Assembly (NCBI RefSeq): GCF_001921215.1
Contig: NZ_MSIF01000019.1
Coordinates: 62,001 to 126,000 of the forward strand
DNA: 64,000 nucleotides
DNA from: Actinophytocola xinjiangensis
Lineage (GTDB): Bacteria > Actinomycetota > Actinomycetes > Mycobacteriales > Pseudonocardiaceae
Direction of reading: 5' to 3'
Both the position numbers and the translations under genes were made by a program. Position 1 is the stretch's first letter. Each line of letters starts with the position of its first letter. Positions 43,418-52,000 of the stretch are shown here, piece by piece. The notes under the pieces are model-generated. The model made no database searches. It was not told the DNA's origin and saw nothing but the letters and a program-made list of their open reading frames with translations.

Positions 43418-44907
43418 CCGGCACCAGCGTGCGGCTGACCGGGATCAGCAAGTCGTTCCTCGGTGTGCCGGTGCTGCGCGGAGTCGACCTGGAACTGGCG
43501 CCCGGCGAGGTGCACGCGCTCATGGGCGAGAACGGCGCCGGCAAGTCCACACTGCTCAAGGTGCTCGCCGGGGTCCACCGCCCGGACGAGGGCCGGGTGG
43601 AGATCGACGGCGTCGCGCACACCTTCGCCGGCCCGGCCGACGCGCAGCGCGCCGGCATCGGGATCATCCACCAGGAGTTCACCCTGCTGCCGCACCGCAG
43701 CGTCGCCGAGAACGTCCACCTGGGCCGCGAACCGGTGCGCCGCCTGCGGGTCGACCGCCGCCGGATGGTCCGCGAGACCGGCGAACTGCTGGAATGGCTC
43801 GGCGAGGACGGCATCGACCCCACCGCCGCCGTGTCCACGCTCCCGGTCGCCCAGCGGCAGGTCGTGGAGATCGTCAAGGCGCTGGCCACCGACGCCACCG
43901 TGCTCGCCATGGACGAACCGACCGCCGCGCTGGCCGACCACGAGGTCGAGCTGCTCTACGACCTGGTCCGCCGGCTGCGCGAACGCGGCATCGCGATCCT
44001 CTACGTGTCCCACCGGATGCGTGAGGTGTTCGACCTCAGCGACCGGATCACCGTCCTCAAGGACGGCGCGTTCGTCGTCTGCGCGCCCACCGCCGAGCTG
44101 ACCTCGGAGGACCTGGTGCGCCACATGGTCGGCCGCGACCTCAGCGCGCTGTACCCCGACCGCGCGCGACCCGAGGACCTCGGCGAGACCCGGCTGCGGA
44201 TCACCGGCGGCGGCAACGCCCGCGTCCGCGACCTCGACCTCCAGATCCGCGCCGGCGAGATCGTCGGACTGGCCGGGCTGCAGGGGTCCGGCCGCTCGGC
44301 CGTCGCGCGGGCGGTGTTCGGAGTGGAGCCGTTCACCACCGGCACGGTCGAGCTCGACGGCGTCGCGCGCCGGATCGCCGGCCCGCGCGGGGCGGTGCGC
44401 CACGGCATCGCGTTCGTCACCGAGGACCGCAAGGGCGAGGGGCTCGCGTTGCGCCAGTCGGTGCGGGACAACACGTTGCTGGTGCGCCGCTCCGCGCTGC
44501 GGGGCGCGCGGTCCCGGGTCGCCGCCGACCTCACCGCGCTGCTGGAGTCGGTCGAGGTCGTCGCGCGCGGCGAGCACCAGGAGGTCCGGTTCCTCTCCGG
44601 CGGCAACCAGCAGAAGGTCGTCCTGGCCAAGTGGCTGGCCGTCGACCCCAAGGTGCTGCTGGTCGACGAACCCACCCGGGGTATCGACGTCGGCGCCAAG
44701 CAGACCGTGCACCAGCTGCTGCGCGCGCTGGCCGGACGCGGTGTCGCGATCCTGATGATCTCCTCCGAACTGCCGGAGCTGATCGGGATGAGCGACCGGA
44801 TCCTGGTCATGCACGAGGGCCGCCCGGCGGGGGAGCTGCCGGCGGGTGCGAGTGAGGCCGCGGTGGTCGGGCTGGCCACCGGACACGGGATCGGCGAGGT
44901 CGCGTGA
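43414..44907 (+). CDS. CUT2-type sugar ABC importer ATPase (RbsA/MglA-like)
   Basis: 497 residues, two fused nucleotide-binding domains. Domain 1: GENGAGKSTLLKVL, VLAMDEPTAALADHE, SHRMREVF. Domain 2: degenerate Walker A GLQGSGRSAVA (normal for this family), signature LSGGNQQKVVLAKWL, VLLVDEPTRGIDVG. Energises monosaccharide uptake together with the two following permeases. Start overlaps the oxidoreductase stop. Confidence 0.94.
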   Translation: MTGTSVRLTGISKSFLGVPVLRGVDLELAPGEVHALMGENGAGKSTLLKVLAGVHRPDEGRVEIDGVAHTFAGPADAQRAGIGIIHQEFTLLPHRSVAENVHLGREPVRRLRVDRRRMVRETGELLEWLGEDGIDPTAAVSTLPVAQRQVVEIVKALATDATVLAMDEPTAALADHEVELLYDLVRRLRERGIAILYVSHRMREVFDLSDRITVLKDGAFVVCAPTAELTSEDLVRHMVGRDLSALYPDRARPEDLGETRLRITGGGNARVRDLDLQIRAGEIVGLAGLQGSGRSAVARAVFGVEPFTTGTVELDGVARRIAGPRGAVRHGIAFVTEDRKGEGLALRQSVRDNTLLVRRSALRGARSRVAADLTALLESVEVVARGEHQEVRFLSGGNQQKVVLAKWLAVDPKVLLVDEPTRGIDVGAKQTVHQLLRALAGRGVAILMISSELPELIGMSDRILVMHEGRPAGELPAGASEAAVVGLATGHGIGEVA

Positions 44908-45917
44908 GCTCGACGACCGAGAAACCGTTACCGGTCAGGTCCGTCCCGGCACAGACCCGCACCCGCCGGTTCACCCTGACGCCGACGGTGATCGTCTACG
45001 TGGCGCTGGTCGCCCTGCTGGTCGTGGGCAGCGTGCTGGTCGGCCTCCAGGGCGGCGTGCTGCTCGACCAGGCGGGACTGCTCAACATCTTCACCAGGGC
45101 CACCGCGCTCGGCCTGGTCGCCATCGGGCAGACGATCGTCATCCTCACCGGTTCGCTGGACCTGTCGGTGGCCTACCTGGTCGGGCTGACCTCACTGGTC
45201 GCCGCCGAGACGATGGCCGGACAGAGCGGCATGATCGTGCCCGGGGTGCTGCTCGCGCTCGCCGTCGCGGCGGTCGTCGGGCTGGTCAACGGCCTGGTGA
45301 TCACCGTGCTGAAGGCCAACGCGTTCATCGCCACCCTGGGCGTCGCGCTGATCCTGCGCGGCTACCTCGAACAGAACTACACCGGCCCGGCCGGTGACGT
45401 GCCGCGCACCTTCCAGCACCTGGGCTACGACCGGGTCGGCCCGGTGCCGGTCGCGGCGCTGCTGATGCTCGGGGTGGCCGGCGCCTGCTGGTGGCTGCTG
45501 TCCCGTTCCCGGCCCGGGTACCACATCTACGCCGTCGGCGGGGACGTCGAGGTCGCGCGGCTGTCCGGCGTGCACACCCGCCGCACCATCGTCACCGCGC
45601 ACGTGCTGTGCTCGGTGGCCGCCGGGATGGCCGGCATCTACCTGGCCAGCCGGCTCGGGTCCGGCGCGCCCTACGTCGGCACCGACGCCGGGTTCGACCT
45701 GGAGTCGATCGCCGCGGTCGTGCTGGGCGGGACGCTGCTGGCCGGCGGCCGGGGCGGCATCGTCGGCACCATCGGCGGCGTGTTCATCCTGGCCACCCTG
45801 GACACCGTGTTCGACGACCTGGCCGTCGACCCGTTCTTCAAGGACGTGGTGCGCGGCGTCGTGCTGATCACCGCGGTCGCCCTGTACGCACGCGGCATGG
45901 TGCGGAGGCCCCGATGA
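44904..45917 (+). CDS. CUT2-type sugar ABC importer permease (RbsC-like)
   Basis: 337 residues from GTG 44904 (GTGA overlap). About eight to ten transmembrane helices, with family motifs LGLVAIGQTIVILTGSLDLS, TLGVALILRG and GIYLASRLGSGAPYVGTDAG. One of two consecutive, non-identical permeases, so the channel is probably a heterodimer. Confidence 0.93.
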   Translation: MSSTTEKPLPVRSVPAQTRTRRFTLTPTVIVYVALVALLVVGSVLVGLQGGVLLDQAGLLNIFTRATALGLVAIGQTIVILTGSLDLSVAYLVGLTSLVAAETMAGQSGMIVPGVLLALAVAAVVGLVNGLVITVLKANAFIATLGVALILRGYLEQNYTGPAGDVPRTFQHLGYDRVGPVPVAALLMLGVAGACWWLLSRSRPGYHIYAVGGDVEVARLSGVHTRRTIVTAHVLCSVAAGMAGIYLASRLGSGAPYVGTDAGFDLESIAAVVLGGTLLAGGRGGIVGTIGGVFILATLDTVFDDLAVDPFFKDVVRGVVLITAVALYARGMVRRPR

Positions 45918-46945
45918 AGCGACCGGCCTGGCGACCGCGACTGGCCGAGGGCACCGCGCCGGTGCTGGCGGTGCTGGTGGCGCTGCTGATCGGGCTGGCG
46001 ATCGCCGGCCCGGCCTACGACTCGGTCGAGGGCTACCTGGCCCTGCTGAAACGGGCCGCGCCGCTGATGATCCTGGCGATCGGCCAGTACTTCGTGATCG
46101 TCTCCGGCGGGTTCGACCTGTCGGTCGGTGCCCTGGTGACCGCCGGCGTGGTGATCGCCGCCCGGCTCATCGGCGGCGACGAGTCGGCGACCGCCTGGGT
46201 GATCGTGCTCGTGCTGGCGTTCGGGCTGCTGGTCGGACTGGTCAACGGCCTGATCACGACGAAGCTGCTGGTGCCGTCGTTCATCGTGACGCTGGGCATG
46301 CTGCTGGTGCTCGACGGCGCGGTGTTCCTGTGGACCGACGGCGCCCCGCGCGGCGCGCTGTCCACCGCGTTCCGCCAGTTCGGCCGGGGCTCGGTCGACG
46401 TGCCGCTGCTGGGTGAGGTGCCGTACTCGGTGCTGATCCTGCTGGTGGTGCTGGTCGCGGCCGCGGTGTTCATGCGCGGCGGCACCGGCCGCGCGCTGGT
46501 CGCGGTCGGCGACAACGAGCAGGCCGTGCGGCTGTCCGGCGGGCAGGTCGACCGGTTGCGGCTGCTGGCGTTCGTGCTCTCCGGCGGCCTGGCGGCGCTC
46601 GCGGCGATCCTGCTCGGCGGGTTCGCCGGCGTCTCCGCCCAGGTCGGCCAGGGCCTGGAGTTCCGGGCGATCACCGCGGTCGTGCTCGGCGGGGTGCTGC
46701 TGGGCGGCGGCCGGGGCTCGGTGGTCGCCGCGACGGCCGGCGCGCTGTCGCTGGAGGCCCTGTTCACCCTGCTCAACCTGCTCGGTGTCGCGGGCGCGCT
46801 GGAGTCGGCCGTCCAGGGCGTGATCATCATCGCCGCGGTCGCCTACGCCTCGCTCGGCTCCGGGCTGCGACACCGGCTCCGTCCACGACGAGCCACCACA
46901 ACCAGCGAACCGCGGGACCCCAGACAGCCCGCATCCACCCCCTAG
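45914..46945 (+). CDS. CUT2-type sugar ABC importer permease (second subunit)
   Basis: 343 residues from ATG 45914 (ATGA overlap). Same fold as the previous gene: LMILAIGQYFVIVSGGFDLS, LGMLLVLDGAVFLW, FAGVSAQVGQGLEFRAI, GGVLLGGGRGSVVAA. Basic proline/arginine-rich C-terminal tail in the cytoplasm. Followed by a 17-base gap to the binding-protein gene. Confidence 0.93.
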   Translation: MKRPAWRPRLAEGTAPVLAVLVALLIGLAIAGPAYDSVEGYLALLKRAAPLMILAIGQYFVIVSGGFDLSVGALVTAGVVIAARLIGGDESATAWVIVLVLAFGLLVGLVNGLITTKLLVPSFIVTLGMLLVLDGAVFLWTDGAPRGALSTAFRQFGRGSVDVPLLGEVPYSVLILLVVLVAAAVFMRGGTGRALVAVGDNEQAVRLSGGQVDRLRLLAFVLSGGLAALAAILLGGFAGVSAQVGQGLEFRAITAVVLGGVLLGGGRGSVVAATAGALSLEALFTLLNLLGVAGALESAVQGVIIIAAVAYASLGSGLRHRLRPRRATTTSEPRDPRQPASTP

Positions 46946-46962
46946 AGGTTGGCGAGGAGATC

Positions 46963-48147
46963 ATGACGATGAACAGGACACTGCTCGCGGTGGCGGCGGT
47001 GGGTGCGCTCGTGCTCGCCGGGTGCTCCAGCGAACTGCCGGCCGAGGACGGGGGCGGGGGCGGCGGGTCGTCGGCGACCGACGCCGCGAAGTCGGAGTTC
47101 TTCGACCAGGCCGAGTTCGACCGCCAGTTGGCCTTCCGCGAGGCCAGCGCCGACGGCCCGGCGGACAAGCCGTGGGAGCAGATGATCGAACCGGCGCTGG
47201 TGGACACCGCGAAGTTCGCCAAGCCCGGCGGCGGCTACAACCTGTGCTTCTCCAACGCGGCGGTCGACAACCCGTGGCGTCAGGTCGGCTTCCGCACCAT
47301 GCAGCAGGAGGTCGAGCAGCACAAGGAGATCACCAAGTTCACCGTGCTCGACGCCGAGGCCAAGGACGACAAGCAGATCAGCGACATCCAGTCGCTGTCC
47401 GGCCAGAACTGCAGCGCGCTGATCATCTCGCCGAACACCACCGCGACGCTGACCCCGGCGGTCGAGGCGGCGTGCGCGACCGGGGTGCCGGTGATCGTGT
47501 TCGACCGGGGCGTGAACACCGACTGCCCGGTGACGTTCATCCACCCGATCGGCGGGTTCGCCTTCGGCGCCAACGGCGCGGAGTTCCTCACCGAGAAGGT
47601 CGACGCGGGCGGCAAGATCCTCGCCCTGCGCATCCTGCCCGGCGTCGACGTGCTGGAACAGCGCTGGGCGGCGGCCAACGAGATCTTCGCCGACAGCGAG
47701 TTGGACGTGGTGGGCGTCGAGTTCACCGACGGCGACGCCGCCAAGACCAAGAGCATCGTCTCCGACTACATCCAGCGCGAGGGCCAGATCGACGGCGTGT
47801 GGATGGACGCCGGCGCCACCTCGGTCGCCGCGATCGAGGCGTTCCAGGACGCCGGGGTCGACGTGCCGGCCTTCGTCGGCGAGGACCAGCAGGACTTTCT
47901 GCGCCTGTGGGTCGACGAGGGCCTGACCGCCGTCGCCCCGACCTACCCGACCTACCAGTGGCGCACCCCGGTCATCGCCGCGCTGAAGATCCTCAACGGC
48001 GAGCAGGTCCCGAGCGAGTGGGTCCTCCCGCAGCCGACCATCACCCAGGACGACGTGGAGACCTACGTCGCCGAGGACATGCCGCCGCTGCACTACGCCA
48101 TGTGCGGCTGCGAGAACATGCCCGGCTACCCAGGCCCCTGGAAGTGA
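46963..48147 (+). CDS. CUT2-type sugar-binding lipoprotein
   Basis: 394 residues, GAGGAG before ATG 46963; lipobox LAGC puts the lipidated Cys at about residue 22. A Gly-rich linker, then the periplasmic-binding-protein-like I fold: FSNAAVDNPWRQVGFRTMQQ, ISPNTTATLTPAVEAACATG, GVPVIVFDRGVN. The C-terminus (HYAMCGCENMPGYPGPWK) has two nearby Cys, unusual for the family. Captures the imported sugar. Its stop overlaps the epimerase start (GTGA). Confidence 0.92.
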   Translation: MTMNRTLLAVAAVGALVLAGCSSELPAEDGGGGGGSSATDAAKSEFFDQAEFDRQLAFREASADGPADKPWEQMIEPALVDTAKFAKPGGGYNLCFSNAAVDNPWRQVGFRTMQQEVEQHKEITKFTVLDAEAKDDKQISDIQSLSGQNCSALIISPNTTATLTPAVEAACATGVPVIVFDRGVNTDCPVTFIHPIGGFAFGANGAEFLTEKVDAGGKILALRILPGVDVLEQRWAAANEIFADSELDVVGVEFTDGDAAKTKSIVSDYIQREGQIDGVWMDAGATSVAAIEAFQDAGVDVPAFVGEDQQDFLRLWVDEGLTAVAPTYPTYQWRTPVIAALKILNGEQVPSEWVLPQPTITQDDVETYVAEDMPPLHYAMCGCENMPGYPGPWK

Positions 48148-48995
48148 GTCCCGTAGGGGTCAACACGTGGGTGTGGACCTCACCGCTGACCGACCGGATG
48201 TTGGTCGAGCTGGCCCGGAAGGTCGCCGGGTGGGGGTTCGACGTGCTCGAACTCCCCGTGGAGAACCCGGGGGACTGGACGCCGGCGCACGCGGCCATGG
48301 TGCTCGGTGACCTCGGGCTCGGGGCCACCGTGTGCCTGGTCATGCCGCCGGGTCGCGAACTGGTCGGCACCGACCGGTCCACGGTCACCGCGACCCAGGA
48401 CTACCTGCGCGGGGTCGTCGACGCGGCCGCCGCCGTCGGGTCCACGGTCATCGCCGGGCCGGCGTACGCCTCGGTCGGCCGGACCTGGCGGATGACGGTG
48501 GCCGAACGGGCCGCCGCCTACGCCGAACTGCGCGAGCACCTCGCGCCGGTCGTCGAGCACGCCGGCCAGGCCGGCGTCACCGTGGCCGTGGAACCGCTCA
48601 ACCGCTACGAAACCAGCCTGCTCAACACCGTCGCCCAGACCCTGGAGGCCATCGGCGACCTGCCGCACTGCGGGGTCGGGCTGGACCTGTACCACCAGAA
48701 CATCGAGGAGGCCGACCTCACCGGCGCGATCTCGTCCGCCGCCGGGCGGATCGCGCACGTCCAGGTCTGTGGCAACGACCGGGGCGCGCCGGGGGCCGAC
48801 CACCTCGACTGGCCGGGAATTCTCGGCGCGGTGGCCGGCGCTGGCTACGCCGGCCCCCTGTGCATCGAGTCGTTCACCGGGGACAACGCCACCATCGCGA
48901 CCGCCGCGTCGATCTGGCGGCCGCTGGCCCCCACCCAGGACGACCTCGCCCTCACCGGCCTGGCGCACCTGCGGGAGGTGATGCGCGCGCTCTGA
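48144..48995 (+). CDS. Sugar-phosphate-isomerase/epimerase-type TIM barrel
   Basis: 283 residues from GTG 48144. Xylose-isomerase-like TIM-barrel family (AP endonuclease 2 fold). Metal-site segments: VAVEPLNRYETSLLN (Glu), CGVGLDLYHQNIEE (Asp, His), AHVQVCGNDRG and LCIESF (Glu). The VEPLNRYE and DLYHxNIEE motifs are those of D-tagatose/D-psicose 3-epimerases. Such barrels also isomerise 3-keto sugars. Translationally coupled to the binding protein, so it acts on the imported sugar inside the cell. Confidence 0.9.
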   Translation: MSPVGVNTWVWTSPLTDRMLVELARKVAGWGFDVLELPVENPGDWTPAHAAMVLGDLGLGATVCLVMPPGRELVGTDRSTVTATQDYLRGVVDAAAAVGSTVIAGPAYASVGRTWRMTVAERAAAYAELREHLAPVVEHAGQAGVTVAVEPLNRYETSLLNTVAQTLEAIGDLPHCGVGLDLYHQNIEEADLTGAISSAAGRIAHVQVCGNDRGAPGADHLDWPGILGAVAGAGYAGPLCIESFTGDNATIATAASIWRPLAPTQDDLALTGLAHLREVMRAL

Positions 48996-49057
48996 CCCCT
49001 CGCCCTTCGACGGCGCCGGCACGCCGTAGTGGACATTCACGCGAAACGGAAGCAACG

Positions 49058-52000
49058 ATGCACAGACCCCTTTTGCGGACCGCCCTCGGAGTGCTGTCGG
49101 CGAGCGTGTTGCTGAGCGGGCTCACGCCGGCCGCCGCCGCCCAGGCCGACCCGGAGTTCCGGGCGCTGCTGTTCACCAAGGTCGCCCAAGGCGCCTACCG
49201 GCACGACTCCATCCCCGCCGCCGTCGAGATGGTCACCCAACTCGCCACCGAGAACAACTTCGAGGTCGTGCACAGCGAGGACTCGACGGTTTTCAACGAC
49301 GCCGACCTCGCCACCTTCGACGTGGTGGTGATGGTGCAGAACGGCGGCATGGTGTGGGACACCGACGCCCAGCGCCAGGCCGTACGCACCTACGTCAACA
49401 ACGGTGGCGGCATCGCCGCGGTGCACAACGCCACCGACATGAACATCGAGGCGGACTTCCCGTGGTGGGACGAGTTCGTCAACGGCGGCGCGCACATGAC
49501 CGCGCACTCCGCCGGCGGCCTGACCGCCACCACCCACCGCATCGACGACGTGCACCCCTCCACCAAGGATCTGCCGGACCGCTGGGACCGGCCCGAGGAG
49601 TGGTACAACTTCCACCCCACCATGCGCGGCGAGGTGCACTCGCTGCTGGAGGTCGACGAGGACACCTACGACCCCGGTGGCGAGGCGATGGGCACCGACC
49701 ACCCGATCTCCTGGTGCCGTGACGCCGAGGGCGGCCGGGTGTGGGCCACCGCCATGGGCCACGCGATCTCCTCCTACTCCGAGCCGCTGTTCCGCCAGCA
49801 CGTCCTGGGCGGTATCCAGACCGCGGCCGGGGCCGTGCCGGCCGACTGCTCGGCCACCATGGACGCCGGGTTCGAGAAGGTCACCCTCGACGACACCACC
49901 AAGGCGCCCACCGCGCTGGACATCACGCCCGACGGGCGGGTGTTCTACACCGAGATCCTCGGCCAGATCCGCCTGTGGGACCCGGAGACCGGCGCCGTGA
50001 CCACCGCGCTGGACCTGCCGGTGTACGCCGGCGGCGAGGACGGCCTGACCTCGCTGGTGGTCGCGCCCGACTTCGCCGACACCGGACACCTGTACGTCTA
50101 CTACTCGCCACCGGGCGACGAGGAGATCAACCGGGTCTCGCGGTTCACCGTCACCGGCGACACCGTCGACCGGGCCAGCGAGGTCGTGCTGCTCGACATC
50201 CCGGCGTCGCGGCGCGAGGAGCCGGGGCACACCGGCGGCTACCTGGAGTTCGGTCCGGGCGGCAACCTCTACATCGGCGTCGGCGACGACACCAACCCGT
50301 TCCAGTCCAGCGGGTATGCGCCGATCGACGAGCGCGACGGCCGTGACCTGTTCGACGCGCAGAAGACCTCGGCGAACACCAACGACCTGCGCGGCAAGAT
50401 CCTGCGCGTGCACCCCGAGGCGGACGGCACGTACACGATCCCCGAGGGGAACATGTTCGCGCCCGGCACCGACAAGACGTTGCCGGAGATCTACGCCATG
50501 GGCTTCCGCAACCCGTTCCGGTTCTCGGTGGCCTCCGACGGCACGCTCCACATGGCCGACTACGGCCCGGACGCGGGCGGCGACAACGCCAACCGTGGCC
50601 CGGCCGGGCTGGTCGAGTGGAACGTGATCACCGAGCCGGGCAACTACGGCTGGCCGTACTGCGTCGGCAACGGGATCCCGTTCAACGACTTCGACTTCGC
50701 CACCAACACCTCCGGCGCCAAGTTCGACTGCGCCAACCCGGTCAACGACTCGCCGAACAACACCGGCCTCACCGAACTGCCGTCGGCCAAGCCGGCGACC
50801 GTCTGGTACGGCAACGGCGCCAACGGCAACGAGTTCCCGGAGATGGGTGACGGCGGCGAGGCCCCGATGGCCGGCCCGCGCTACGAGTACGACCCGGAGC
50901 TCGACTCCGACACCAAGTTCCCCGAGTTCTACGACGGCAAGCCACTGTTCTACGAATGGGCCCGCAACCGGATGTTCCTGTTCAACCAGGACTCCGACGG
51001 CGGCCTGCTGACCATCGACCCGTGGTACGTGTCCAACACGCCACTCGCTCCGATGGACATGAAGTTCGGCCCCGACGGCGCGCTGTACATGGTGGAGTGG
51101 GGCGGCGGCTACGGCCGCGACAACCCCGACTCCGGCGTCTACCGCATCGACTACACCCGGGGCGACCGCCGGCCGGTCGCGCACGGCACGGCCAGCCCGT
51201 CCAGCGGCCAGGCGCCGCTGGAGGTCACCTTCACCGGCGACGAGTCGAGCGACCCGGAGGGCGAGCAGGTCAGCTACGCGTGGAACTTCGGCGACGGCGA
51301 CACCTCGACCGAGGCGAACCCGAGCCACGTGTTCACCGAGAACGGCGTGTACAACGTCCAGCTCACGGTGTCCGACCCGGGCGGCAAGACCGGGATCTCC
51401 AACATGACCGTGACCGTCGGCAACACCGCACCGACCGTCGACCTGGCCGCGCCCGTCCACGGCGGCTTCTTCGACTTCGGTGACACGGTGGTGTTCGACT
51501 CCACGATCACCGACCCCGAGGAGCAGACCGACTGCGACTCGGCCGTGCTGCGGGTCTCGCTCGGCCACGACGCGCACGACCACCTGATCGACACGATCAA
51601 CGCGTGCGCCGGCGAGTTCACCACCCAGCACGACGAGGGCCACGCCGACGCGAACGTGTTCTACACCGCCGAGTCCAGCTACACCGACGGCGGCGCGAAC
51701 GGCCAGCCGGCGCTCACCGGCCGGGACCTGGCGGTGCTCCAACCCAAGCACAAGCAGGCCGAGTACCACAGCTCCTCGTCGGGCACGGCCGTGCAGGCCG
51801 ACACCGCCGCCGAGGCCGGCAAACACGTCGGGGAGATCTCCGACGGGGACTGGATCGCCTTCACCCCGGTGAACCTGCACCAGATCGACGGCATCGCGGC
51901 CAGGGTCAACGGCGCCAGCGCCGGCGGCTCGATCGAACTGCGGGCCGGTGCCCCCGACGGCGCGCTGGTGGCGACCATCCCGGTCCCGGCCAGCGGTGGG